This document shows positions 17,362-28,925 of a DNA stretch of 64,000 bases, piece by piece. The first letter of the stretch is position 1. The number at the start of each line of letters is the position of its first letter. The notes under the pieces are model-generated. The model did not search any database. It had not been told where the DNA came from and saw only the letters and a program-made list of their open reading frames with translations. The stretch lies in the NCBI RefSeq assembly GCF_000720455.1, contig NZ_JOAK01000005.1, positions 1 through 64,000 on the forward strand, given 5' to 3'. A program made the translations under genes and the position numbers. The stretch comes from Streptomyces virginiae (GTDB lineage Bacteria > Actinomycetota > Actinomycetes > Streptomycetales > Streptomycetaceae).

Positions 17362-18918
17362 ATGACGAACCCCGCCGCCACAGCGCGACTCGCCGGCCGC
17401 CGCGAATGGACCGCCTTCACCGTCCTGCTGCTGCCCCTGCTCCTGGTCTCGATGGACGTCTCGGTCCTCTACTTCGCCATCCCGGCGATCACCGAACAGC
17501 TCGACCCGAGCGCCACCCAGCAGCTCTGGATCTTCGACAGCTACGCCTTCGCCCTCTCCGGCCTGCTGATCACGATGGGCTCGCTCGGCGACCGGATCGG
17601 CCGCCGCAGGCTGCTGCTGATCGGCGCCGGAGCCTTCGGTCTCGCCTCGGTGGGCGCCGCCTACGCCACCAGCGCCGAGATGCTCATCGCGGCCCGCGTC
17701 CTGCTCGGCGTCGGCGGCGCGACCCTGATGCCGTCCACGCTCGCCCTCATCCGCAACCTCTTCCAGGACGACAAGCAGCGCGGCAAGGCCATCGCCATCT
17801 GGTCCGGAGCCATGACCGGCGGCATCGCCCTCGGCTCCGTACTGAGCGGCGTGATGCTGAACCACTTCTGGTGGGGCTCCGTCTTCCTGATCAACGTGCC
17901 CGCGATGGTGCTCCTGCTGGCCCTGGTCCCCGTCCTGGTACCGGAGTTCAAGGACCCGGCCCCCGGCCGCTTCGACCTGTGGTCCGTCCCGCTGTCCATG
18001 GCCGCCGTACTGCCGGTCGTGTACGGCCTCAAGGAGATCGCCGCCGAGGGCTTCGAGCCCCTCTACCTGGGCTGCCTGGCCGTCGGACTGCTCTTCGGGT
18101 ACGTCTTCGTCCGCCGCCAGCGCAGCCGTGACGACGCCATGGTCAGCCGCTCGCTGTTCCGGGGCCGCGGCTTCGGCGCCGGCATCGCCCTGAACACCGT
18201 CGCCGCCTTCGCCATGCTCGGCTCGGCCTACTTCACCACCCAGTACCTGCAGTCGGTGCTCGGCATGGGCACCCTGGAAGCCGCCCTGTGGAGCCTCGCC
18301 CCCTCGGTCGTCATCGGTGCGGCTGCCCCGGTCTCCGCGGCCCTGGCCCAGAAGACGGACCGGGCCCACGTCATCGCCGGCGGGTTCGTCCTCGCCGCCG
18401 CCGGCTTCGTGCTGATCGCCCTGGTCGACACCGACTCGCTGTGGCTGATCCTGGCCGGCGCGGGCGTCCTGGCCTCGGGCATCGTCACCGTGATGTCCCT
18501 GGTGTCCGACATGGCCCTGGGCGCGGCCCCCGCCGAGAAGGCCGGTTCCGCCGCCTCCCTGCTGGAGACCGGTACGGAGTTCGGCGGCGCCCTGGGCATG
18601 GCGGTCCTCGGCAGCCTGGGCACCGCGGTCTACCGCAGCGACCTGGCGGACGCCGATCCCGCCGTACGGGAGACCCTCGGCGGCGCCGTCGCCACCGCCC
18701 ACCAGATCGGCGGGGCGGCCGGCGAGCAGGTCCTGACCCTGGCCCGGGATGCCTTCGTCCACGGCATGCAGTACGCGGCCTGGGGCGGTACGGCGCTGCT
18801 GCTCGGGGCGGCCGTGCTCGCAGCGGCCCTGCTGCGGGGCATCGGAGCCCCCGCCCCGGCCGCGGCGGAGCCCGCCGGAGCCACCGGGGCGCGGTCCCAC
18901 GAAGCGGCGTACAACTGA
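17362..18918 (+). CDS. MFS drug exporter, DHA2 (14-TMS, EmrB/QacA/SmvA-like)
   Basis: A 518-residue proton-driven exporter with about 14 membrane segments. LLVSMDVSVLYFAIPAIT near residue 25 is the TM1 signature of the 14-TMS group, GSLGDRIGRRRLLL the loop 2-3 motif, and ARVLLGVGGATLMPSTLALI near residue 113 the antiporter motif region. The start is uncertain: ATG codons at 17350 and 17362 and a GTG at 17344 are all in frame and none has a ribosome site; a leaderless or short-leader mRNA is possible. It is probably controlled by the divergent TetR protein. The substrate is unknown. Confidence 0.9.
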   Translation: MTNPAATARLAGRREWTAFTVLLLPLLLVSMDVSVLYFAIPAITEQLDPSATQQLWIFDSYAFALSGLLITMGSLGDRIGRRRLLLIGAGAFGLASVGAAYATSAEMLIAARVLLGVGGATLMPSTLALIRNLFQDDKQRGKAIAIWSGAMTGGIALGSVLSGVMLNHFWWGSVFLINVPAMVLLLALVPVLVPEFKDPAPGRFDLWSVPLSMAAVLPVVYGLKEIAAEGFEPLYLGCLAVGLLFGYVFVRRQRSRDDAMVSRSLFRGRGFGAGIALNTVAAFAMLGSAYFTTQYLQSVLGMGTLEAALWSLAPSVVIGAAAPVSAALAQKTDRAHVIAGGFVLAAAGFVLIALVDTDSLWLILAGAGVLASGIVTVMSLVSDMALGAAPAEKAGSAASLLETGTEFGGALGMAVLGSLGTAVYRSDLADADPAVRETLGGAVATAHQIGGAAGEQVLTLARDAFVHGMQYAAWGGTALLLGAAVLAAALLRGIGAPAPAAAEPAGATGARSHEAAYN

Positions 18919-18976
18919 TCGGTACGACACGGCGCGTGACACGGCACGGCACGGCGCGGCGCGGCCGGCGGAACGC

Positions 18977-19009
18977 GGAAGGGCCCGGGGTCTCCCCCCG
19001 GGCCCTTCC
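18977..19009. terminator. Bidirectional terminator
   Basis: GGAAGGGCCCGGGG (18977-18990) and its exact complement (18996-19009) pair around a 5-base loop. It lies between the convergent MFS and serA genes. Confidence 0.82.
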
Positions 19010-19031
19010 TCATGTCACTGCCGTGGCGGCG

Positions 19032-20621
19032 TCAGGCGAGGCTGACGGTGCGCGCCGAGACGGCGCCGATCTCGGCGGCGATGTCCGCGAGGACGCCCGC
19101 CGGCACCTCGGCGTCGACGGTGAGGACCGCGAGGGCCTCGCCGTGCTCCTCCGCACGGGCGACCTGCATGCCCGCGATGTTCAGGCCGCCCTCGCCGAGG
19201 ACGCGGCCGACGGTGCCGACCACGCCGGGGCGGTCGGTGTAGCGCAGCACGACCATGTAGTCGGCGAGCGCCAGGTCCACGTCGTACTCGCCGATGCCCA
19301 CGATCTTCTGAAGGTGCTTCGGGCCCGCGAGCGTGCCGGAGACCGAGACCTCCTGGCCGTCCGACAGGGTGCCGCGGACGGTCACCACGTTGCGGTGGTC
19401 CGGGGACTCCGAGCTGGTGGTCAGGCGCACCTCGACACCGCGCTCCTGCGCGAACAGCGGGGCGTTGACGTAGGAGACCGTCTCGTCGACGACGTCCTCG
19501 AAGACACCCTTGAGCGCGGACAGTTCGAGCACCTTGACGTCGTGCTGGGTGATCTCGCCGCAGACCTCGACGTCGAGGCGGACCGCGACCTCGCCCGCGA
19601 GGGCGGTGAAGATGCGGCCGAGCTTCTCGGCGAGCGGCAGGCCGGGACGGACGTCCTCGGCGATGACGCCGCCCTGGACGTTGACCGCGTCCGGTACGAG
19701 CTCACCGGCGAGGGCGAGGCGCACCGACTTGGCGACCGAGACGCCGGCCTTCTCCTGGGCCTCGTCCGTGGACGCGCCGAGGTGCGGGGTGCAGACGACC
19801 TGGTCGAGCTCGAAGAGCGGGGAGTCCGTGCAGGGCTCCTTCGCGTACACGTCGAGGCCGGCGCCGGCGACGCGGCCCTCCTTGATGGCCGAGTACAGGG
19901 CGGCCTCGTCCACGATGCCGCCGCGCGCGGCGTTGACGATGCGGACGGTCGGCTTGACCTTGTGCAGGGCCTCGTCCCCGATGAGACCGAGGGTCTCGGG
20001 GGTCTTGGGCAGGTGCACCGTGATGAAGTCGGCGACCTCCAGGAGCTCGTCCAGCGTCAGCATCTTGACGCCCATCTGGGCGGCGCGCGCGGGCTGCACG
20101 TAGGGGTCGTAGGCGACGATCTTCATACCGAAGGCCGACATGCGCTGCGCGACGAGGACGCCGATGCGGCCGAGGCCGACGACACCGAGGGTCTTCTCGC
20201 TGAGCTCGACGCCCGTGTACTTGTTCCGCTTCCACTCGCCGTTCTTCAGGGCGGTGTTGGCCTGCGGGATGTTGCGGGCGGTGGCGACGAGCAGGCCGCA
20301 GGCGAGTTCGGCCGCGGTCACGATGTTCGAGGTCGGGGCGTTGACGACCATCACGCCGGCCTTGGTGGCGGCGGAGACGTCGACGTTGTCCAGACCGACG
20401 CCGGCTCGGGCGACGACCTTCAGCTTCTTCGCCGCGGCGATGGCCTCGGCGTCGACCTTGGTGGCGGAGCGCACGAGGATCGCGTCGACGTCGACGATCG
20501 CGGGGAGCAGCTCGGCGCGGTCGGCGCCGTTGCAGTGGCGGATCTCGAAGTCCGGGCCGAGCGCCTCGACGGTGGCGGGCGACAGCTCTTCGGCGATGAG
20601 TACGACAGGTTTCGAGCTCAC
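19032..20621 (-). CDS. serA: D-3-phosphoglycerate dehydrogenase
   Basis: A 529-residue enzyme opening serine synthesis from 3-phosphoglycerate, of the long type found in mycobacteria. The NAD site is LGVVGLGRIGVLVAQRM near residue 143, the catalytic His is in VVCTPHLGASTDEAQ near residue 280, an allosteric-substrate-binding domain follows from about 315, and a C-terminal ACT domain (YMVVLRYTDRPGVVGTVGRV) probably senses serine. I chose the GTG at 20621, with GAGG nine bases upstream; an ATG three codons earlier lies directly on that site. It follows ilvC but behind a terminator. Confidence 0.95.
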   Translation of the reverse strand: MSSKPVVLIAEELSPATVEALGPDFEIRHCNGADRAELLPAIVDVDAILVRSATKVDAEAIAAAKKLKVVARAGVGLDNVDVSAATKAGVMVVNAPTSNIVTAAELACGLLVATARNIPQANTALKNGEWKRNKYTGVELSEKTLGVVGLGRIGVLVAQRMSAFGMKIVAYDPYVQPARAAQMGVKMLTLDELLEVADFITVHLPKTPETLGLIGDEALHKVKPTVRIVNAARGGIVDEAALYSAIKEGRVAGAGLDVYAKEPCTDSPLFELDQVVCTPHLGASTDEAQEKAGVSVAKSVRLALAGELVPDAVNVQGGVIAEDVRPGLPLAEKLGRIFTALAGEVAVRLDVEVCGEITQHDVKVLELSALKGVFEDVVDETVSYVNAPLFAQERGVEVRLTTSSESPDHRNVVTVRGTLSDGQEVSVSGTLAGPKHLQKIVGIGEYDVDLALADYMVVLRYTDRPGVVGTVGRVLGEGGLNIAGMQVARAEEHGEALAVLTVDAEVPAGVLADIAAEIGAVSARTVSLA

Positions 20622-20736
20622 GTGGGTCATCCTCACAAGTCCAGTGCGGACGGCCGTCCCGACGGCCGCAGGCGGTGGAGGGGGTAGCCGCGTGGAAGAC
20701 GCACGACACTGTGGGCCTGACGCGTATGTGTTGAGC

Positions 20737-20742
20737 AGTGTA
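20737..20742 (-). promoter_or_regulatory. Possible serA promoter -10 element
   Basis: TACACT on the minus strand fits the actinobacterial -10 form (TANNNT) and would give an mRNA leader of about 110 bases. No clear -35 box is seen. A 7-bp inverted repeat (ACGGAAG/CTTCCGT, 20773-20793) lies about 30 bases further upstream. The rest of the roughly 260-base region before serA shows nothing else I can name. Confidence 0.4.
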
Positions 20743-20884
20743 GTGGCGCTGACGGACCGGTTTTCCGCCTGTACGGAAGGATCACTCTTCCGTGGTTGGC
20801 CGGGTTGGACAAGCCATGCCCCTGAGGGCCCCGTTCCCGGCGCTCCGGTCACCGGTGCGGCATGTGCCGTACCGCCCGGTGAGC

Positions 20885-20924
20885 GCGGCGGGGCCGGGAC
20901 GACACGTCCCGGCCCCACCGCCGC
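20885..20924 (-). terminator. Terminator after ilvC
   Basis: GGGCCGGGAC and its exact complement pair around GACAC, with an outer GCGGCG/CGCCGC stem and one unpaired base. It starts 5 bases after the ilvC stop. Confidence 0.75.
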
Positions 20925-20928
20925 GAGA

Positions 20929-24511
<3,583 letters not shown>

Positions 24512-24576
24512 CGGCATTCTCTTCTCGAAGCTGAGGGTTTTACGCGGATTCGACTCTGTGCCAGTGCAACAAAAAA

Positions 24577-24604
24577 CCCCTCGTGCCAGGAGGCAAGCGA
24601 GGGG
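24577..24604 (-). terminator. Attenuator terminator of ilvB
   Basis: On the minus strand CCCCTCG and CGAGGGG pair, with an inner TGCC/GGCA stem, followed by six T residues. It lies 43 bases after the leader-peptide stop and 66 bases before ilvB. A segment of the leader ORF (AGCGCGTCGG) is exactly complementary to CCGACGCGCT just before the terminator stem, giving a candidate alternative pairing. Confidence 0.88.
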
Positions 24605-24646
24605 AGCGCGTCGGGTGTGTTGAGCGGGGACATGCAGGTCCCAGCT

Positions 24647-24688
24647 TCAGCCGACGCGCTTTCCAAGTACGAGAATTCGGGTGCGCAT
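24647..24688 (-). CDS. ilvB leader peptide
   Basis: A 13-residue ORF encoding MRTRILVLGKRVG. Residues 5-8 are Ile-Leu-Val-Leu, the amino acids made by the operon, and five of the 13 codons are for branched-chain residues. GGAGGG lies about 8 bases upstream. With the terminator downstream this is a transcription attenuator: a ribosome stalled on these codons would favour read-through into ilvB. Leader peptides of this kind have been predicted before ilvB in actinobacteria. Confidence 0.88.
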   Translation of the reverse strand: MRTRILVLGKRVG

Positions 24689-24695
24689 GGCATTG

Positions 24696-24717
24696 ACCCT
24701 CCCTCTGGCGGGAGGGT
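24696..24717. promoter_or_regulatory. Hairpin covering the leader-peptide ribosome site
   Basis: On the minus strand ACCCTCCC and GGGAGGGT form a perfect 8-bp stem with a 6-base loop; the second arm contains the ribosome site of the ilvB leader peptide. It could limit how often the leader is translated. Confidence 0.5.
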
Positions 24718-24721
24718 GATG

Positions 24722-27622
24722 TCAAGTAGGTGGGACGGGCGTCTCATTATGTGAGCCTCTACGGATGACCATCGAGCCCCCGGAGGAGCCGCCCGCCAGT
24801 GCGGGCTGGGCCGCTCCGCCCGGTACTGGGAACGTACCGCGCACCAGCGCACGGCGCAGCCTGTACTCGTCGAGCGGGCCGGAAAAGGCCATCCCCTGGC
24901 CGTGCGTGCACCCCATCGCGCGCAGTGCGGCCACCTGCTCGGGCAGGTCCACGCCGTCGGCCACGGACCGCATGCCGAGGTCGTTTGCGATCCGCAAGAG
25001 ACCCGCTGTGATCTTGTGCAGGCGGGCGGACTCGACGACCCCCTCCACCAGGCCCCGGTCCAGCTTGAGCATGTCCACGGGCAGGCGGCGCAGGGCACTG
25101 ATGGCGGCGTAGCCACTGCCGAACCCGTCCAGGGCGATTCCCACCCCGAGCCGGTGCAGGGCCGCCAGGCGGCGCTCCAGGTCGTCGAAGGGGACTCTGG
25201 GGTCGGACACCGCGAGCTCCAGCACCAGGGCCCCGGAGGGCAGGCCGTGCCTGGTCAGCAGGGCTTCCACGGTGCCGAGCGGCATGGCGCTGTCCAGGAG
25301 CCGCTGGGCGGTCATCCGCACGGCCACGGGCACGTCGTGTCCGGCCCGCTGCCGGTCGGCGGCCTGCTCGACGGCCTCCTCCAGCAGCCAGCGGCCCAGC
25401 TCGGCGGTGCGCGAGGCGTCGGGACCGCCGCCGGAGCCGGAGCCGGAGCCGCCGCCCGCCGCGCCCTCGCTGTACTCGGCCACCCGGAGGAACTCCGCCG
25501 GTGTGAAGAGGATCCCCTGGGCCGAACGCCACCGCGCCTGCGCGGCGACGGCAGCGATCTCGCCGGTGGCCAGCGAGACCACGGGCTGGTGCAGCAGGGC
25601 GAACTCCCCCTCGTGCAGTGCGGTGCGCAGCCGGCCCGCCAGCTCGGCCTTTCGGACCACCTCGGCCTGCATCTGCGGGGCGTAGGTCTCGACGCGGTCC
25701 TTGCCGCCGGCCTTGGCCCGGTACATCGCCAGGTCCGCGTTGCGCATCAGGTCCGAGGGGGTGATTCCGGGGTCGGCGAAGGCCACGCCGATGCTGGCGG
25801 CCACCCGTACCTCGCTGCCGCCGATCCGGTACGGCTGGGAGAGCCGGGCGCGCAGCCGGTCGGCGATCTCGCGGACCTGGTACTCGCGGGCGCTGCGGTC
25901 GCGGCTGCCGTCGCCCAGGATCAGCGCGGCGAACTCGTCGCCGCCGAGCCGGGCGGCGGTGTCCCCGGCCCGGACGGAGTCCTGGAGCCTGCGGGCGGCC
26001 TCGATGAGCAGTTCGTCGCCGGCCTGGTGGCCGATGGTGTCGTTGACCGCCTTGAAGCCGTCGAGGTCGATGAAGAGCACGGCGGTGCTGTGGTCGCCCG
26101 CGCGGCGGCCCGTCAGGGCCTGGCGCACGCGCCGGGTGAAGAGCGCCCGGTTGGGGAGGTCGGTCAGCGGGTCGTGTTCGGCGCTGTGCTGGAGCTGGGC
26201 CTGGAGCCGGACGCGCTCGGTGACGTCCCGGCTGTTGAGGATGAGTCCGCCCTGGTGGCGGTTGACGGTGGACTCCACGTTCAGCCACTCGCCGCCGCCC
26301 GACTTGAAGCGGCATTCGATGCGGGTGGTGGGCTCCTCGGTCGGCGGTGCAGCGAGGAAGCGGCGTACCTCGTGGACCACCCGGCCGAGGTCGTCGGGGT
26401 GGATCAGGGTGGCCAGCTCGGTGCCGACCAGCTCCTCCGCCTCGCGGCCGTACACCCCGGCGGCGGCCGGGCTCACGTAGCGCAGGGTCCCGGTGGGTGC
26501 GGCGATCATGATGACGTCGCTGGAGCCCTGGACGAGGGAGCGGAAGTGGTTCTCCTTCTGGGCCAGTTCCTGGGTCAGGGCGATGTTGTCGAGGAGCATG
26601 ATGCCCTGCCGGATGACGAGGGCGAGCACGACGGTGCAGCCGGTGAACACGACCATCCGGTCGACCTTCCGGCCGTCCACGACGTTGTAGAGGATGCCGA
26701 GGGTGCACACGGCGGCCGCGAGGTACGGCGTGAGGGCGGGCAGGGATCCGGTGATCGGACGGCTGTGCGGCCGGTCCCTGCGCGGATGCCCGGGCGGCAC
26801 CGGGCCCTGGTGAAAGCGCCGGGCGCCCCAGGGCGCGTACGCAAGCAGCAGCGAGCCGGCGAACCAGCCGGCGTCGAGCAGCTGACCGGACTGGTACTCG
26901 GCGCTCAGCAGGGGCGAGGTGAACAGCGCGTCGCTCAGGACGGTCAGCGCCAGCGCCGCGATGGCGGTGTTGACGGCGGAGCGGTTGGTCTCGCTCCGCC
27001 GGAAGTGCAGCACGAGGACCATCGAGACGAGCGCGATGTCCAGCAGGGGGTAGGCGAGGGAGAGCGCGGCGCGCGGGACGCTGCCGGGGGCGCCGGACTG
27101 CGCGGTCCGCGCCGCGTGGGCCAGGGCCAGGCTCCAGGACAGGGTCAGCAGGGAGCCGCCGATGAGCCAGGAGTCGAGTCCCAGGCACACCCAGCCGGCG
27201 CGGGTGACCGGGCGTTTGGCGAGGACGAGGAGGCCCACGATGGCGGGCGGGGCGAAGCAGAGGAAGGCGAAGTCGGCGAGCGAGGGCTTCGGCACGTCCT
27301 GGCCGAGGACCACCTCGTACCAGCCCCAGACGGCGTTGCCGCAGGCGCCCATGAGGGAGGAGAAGGCGAAGAGCAGCCAGGCGGGGCGTTCCCGGCTGTC
27401 GATCGTGCGCGCGTAGGTGTAGCAGGAGACGGCGGCGAGCAGTCCTGCGGCGCTGAGCCCGAAATCGCCCATGATCTCGGCGACTTCCTCGGAGCCCCAG
27501 TTGAGGGCGGCGCCGACGGCGTACCCGCCGCTGACGACCGCGAGGATCAGCTGCATCGCCAGGCCCCTGCCTCCGCCCGAGACGGACGGCCGGTCCAGGA
27601 GCGCCGCCCCCGGGGTGCTCAC
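24722..27622 (-). CDS. Membrane PAS-GGDEF protein with degenerate EAL domain
   Basis: A 966-residue c-di-GMP signalling protein. About ten membrane segments fill residues 20-360, a PAS domain (RSLVQGSSDVIMIAAPTGTL) follows near 365-490, then GGDEF at residues 560-564 with an RAGD inhibitory-site motif five residues before it. The C-terminal EAL-like domain has AAQ (693-695) in place of EAL and LDGFGSGYA in place of LDDFGTGYS, so phosphodiesterase activity is unlikely. The enzyme is probably a feedback-inhibited diguanylate cyclase. I chose the GTG at 27622, with GAGGGGG six bases upstream; an ATG at 27709 is the alternative. Confidence 0.88.
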   Translation of the reverse strand: MSTPGAALLDRPSVSGGGRGLAMQLILAVVSGGYAVGAALNWGSEEVAEIMGDFGLSAAGLLAAVSCYTYARTIDSRERPAWLLFAFSSLMGACGNAVWGWYEVVLGQDVPKPSLADFAFLCFAPPAIVGLLVLAKRPVTRAGWVCLGLDSWLIGGSLLTLSWSLALAHAARTAQSGAPGSVPRAALSLAYPLLDIALVSMVLVLHFRRSETNRSAVNTAIAALALTVLSDALFTSPLLSAEYQSGQLLDAGWFAGSLLLAYAPWGARRFHQGPVPPGHPRRDRPHSRPITGSLPALTPYLAAAVCTLGILYNVVDGRKVDRMVVFTGCTVVLALVIRQGIMLLDNIALTQELAQKENHFRSLVQGSSDVIMIAAPTGTLRYVSPAAAGVYGREAEELVGTELATLIHPDDLGRVVHEVRRFLAAPPTEEPTTRIECRFKSGGGEWLNVESTVNRHQGGLILNSRDVTERVRLQAQLQHSAEHDPLTDLPNRALFTRRVRQALTGRRAGDHSTAVLFIDLDGFKAVNDTIGHQAGDELLIEAARRLQDSVRAGDTAARLGGDEFAALILGDGSRDRSAREYQVREIADRLRARLSQPYRIGGSEVRVAASIGVAFADPGITPSDLMRNADLAMYRAKAGGKDRVETYAPQMQAEVVRKAELAGRLRTALHEGEFALLHQPVVSLATGEIAAVAAQARWRSAQGILFTPAEFLRVAEYSEGAAGGGSGSGSGGGPDASRTAELGRWLLEEAVEQAADRQRAGHDVPVAVRMTAQRLLDSAMPLGTVEALLTRHGLPSGALVLELAVSDPRVPFDDLERRLAALHRLGVGIALDGFGSGYAAISALRRLPVDMLKLDRGLVEGVVESARLHKITAGLLRIANDLGMRSVADGVDLPEQVAALRAMGCTHGQGMAFSGPLDEYRLRRALVRGTFPVPGGAAQPALAGGSSGGSMVIRRGSHNETPVPPT
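24746..24751 (-). promoter_or_regulatory. ilvB promoter -10 element
   Basis: CATAAT on the minus strand is close to the consensus TATAAT and is placed about 50 bases before the leader-peptide ATG. It lies inside the last codons of the upstream GGDEF gene (His-Asn). No strong -35 box is visible. Confidence 0.5.
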
Positions 27623-27822
27623 CGGTCCCCCTCGCTGGCTGGTTCCGGCGCGGCCCAGTCGCGGCTGCGTCGCCTCCGGCGGCTGTGCCGCGTCGGATCC
27701 TTCGTCCATTGGCCGTGCATCGCCCGTCGCCCCCCAAAGTGTCCGATCACTCCCCAGCGCCAGACGTTCGTGGCGCAGCCCCTTCTTCCGGACGATACAC
27801 CACTTTCGTCACTCAGGGACAT
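27619..27822 (-). CDS. Possible small basic protein coupled to the GGDEF gene
   Basis: A 67-codon ORF starting MSLSDESGVSSGRRGCATNV and ending ...PASEGDR, rich in Arg (RHSRRRRRSRDW). Its stop overlaps the GTG of the GGDEF gene (GTGA), as in translationally coupled pairs. The ribosome site (GGAG, 12 bases upstream) is weak. It could equally be leader sequence of the GGDEF gene if that gene starts at 27709. I do not recognise a family. Confidence 0.4.
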   Translation of the reverse strand: MSLSDESGVSSGRRGCATNVWRWGVIGHFGGRRAMHGQWTKDPTRHSRRRRRSRDWAAPEPASEGDR

Positions 27823-27905
27823 AGTTGCTCTACGCTCCGTTACCGTACGGGGAGTTGTGGCAACCCGTCGCGTTCGAACGACTGCGGAGCGTACAGGGAC
27901 GGGGG

Positions 27906-28853
27906 CTAGCCGGTGATCAGCACCGTGTGCTCCACGGGCTCCCCTGCGGCGAAGCGGGTGAGCTGGCGGGCCACCAGGCGCTTGGCGCGGGGCTCGAACG
28001 CTGAGCTGCTGCCGCCGACGTGAGGCGTGATCAGGACGTTCGGGGCGTGCCAGAGCGGATGGCCGGCGGGCAGCGGTTCCGGGTCGGTGACGTCGAGGGC
28101 CGCGTGCAGCCGGCCCGATTCCACCTCCGCCAGCAGGGACTTGGTGTCGACGACGGGGCCGCGCGAGACGTTCACGAGCAGGGCCCCGTCCTTCATCCGG
28201 CCGAGGAACCCGGCGCCCGCCAGACCCCGGGTCTCGTCGGTCAGGGGCGTCACGAGGATGACCACGTCGGCCTGCGGCAGGAGCCGGGGCAGGTCGGCGA
28301 TGGCGTGCACAGGGCCCCGTGCGGTGGTCCGCGCCGAACGCGCGACGCGTTCGATCCGCTCGCACTCGAAGGGCACGAGGCGGTCCTCGACGGCGGAGCC
28401 GATGGATCCGTAGCCGATGATCAGAACTGACTTGTCGGCGAGGGCGTCGTAGAAGCCGGAGCGCCAGTCCTCCCGGTCCTGTCCGCGGACCATGCCGGGG
28501 ATGCCGCGCAGGGACGCGAGGGTCAGCGCGAGGGCCAGTTCGGCGGTGCTGGCCGTGTGGACCCCTGCGGCGTTGCACAGCCGTACGCCCGGACGCAGGT
28601 CCCCGAGGCGGCCCAGCACGTCGTCGATGCCGGCCGTCAGGGTCTGGACGACCCGTACGGCGGGCATCGCGGTGAGCGGGCGCACGGTGACCTCGGCGGA
28701 CTTCATGTAGGGGGCCACGTAGAAGACGCAGTCGGCCGGATCGGCCGGGAAGGCGTCCTCGCCGTCCCACTGGCGGTACCGGAAGGAGTCGGGGAGGCCG
28801 GCGACCTCTTCGGCGGGGAAGGGGAGCCAGACGTCCCGTGGCGATGCAGTCAT
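27906..28853 (-). CDS. D-isomer-specific 2-hydroxyacid dehydrogenase
   Basis: A 315-residue NAD(P)-dependent enzyme. The nucleotide-binding region is SVLIIGYGSIGSAVEDRLVP near residue 145, the catalytic triad region includes VNVSRGPVVDTKSLLAEV near residue 230 and the catalytic His in VLITPHVGGSSSAF near residue 280. It reduces a 2-keto acid or the reverse; the substrate is not evident. No good ribosome site is visible at the ATG (28853). It diverges from an aldo/keto reductase with 72 bases between them. Confidence 0.88.
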   Translation of the reverse strand: MTASPRDVWLPFPAEEVAGLPDSFRYRQWDGEDAFPADPADCVFYVAPYMKSAEVTVRPLTAMPAVRVVQTLTAGIDDVLGRLGDLRPGVRLCNAAGVHTASTAELALALTLASLRGIPGMVRGQDREDWRSGFYDALADKSVLIIGYGSIGSAVEDRLVPFECERIERVARSARTTARGPVHAIADLPRLLPQADVVILVTPLTDETRGLAGAGFLGRMKDGALLVNVSRGPVVDTKSLLAEVESGRLHAALDVTDPEPLPAGHPLWHAPNVLITPHVGGSSSAFEPRAKRLVARQLTRFAAGEPVEHTVLITG

Positions 28854-28925
28854 GATCACGAGGCTATGCCAAGCCGTCTTGATCAAGCCGTTAGTTTGGT
28901 TGCCGGAGCGGAGGGGGACGCAGGG

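Noticed and set aside
18937..18970. Short ACGGC repeats after the MFS gene
   Set aside because: Imperfect short GC-rich repeats, likely chance; not a tandem array of note.
24718..24728. TTGACA (minus strand) as a -35 box for ilvB
   Set aside because: No -10 sequence lies 16-19 bases downstream; it falls between the CATAAT box and the leader peptide.
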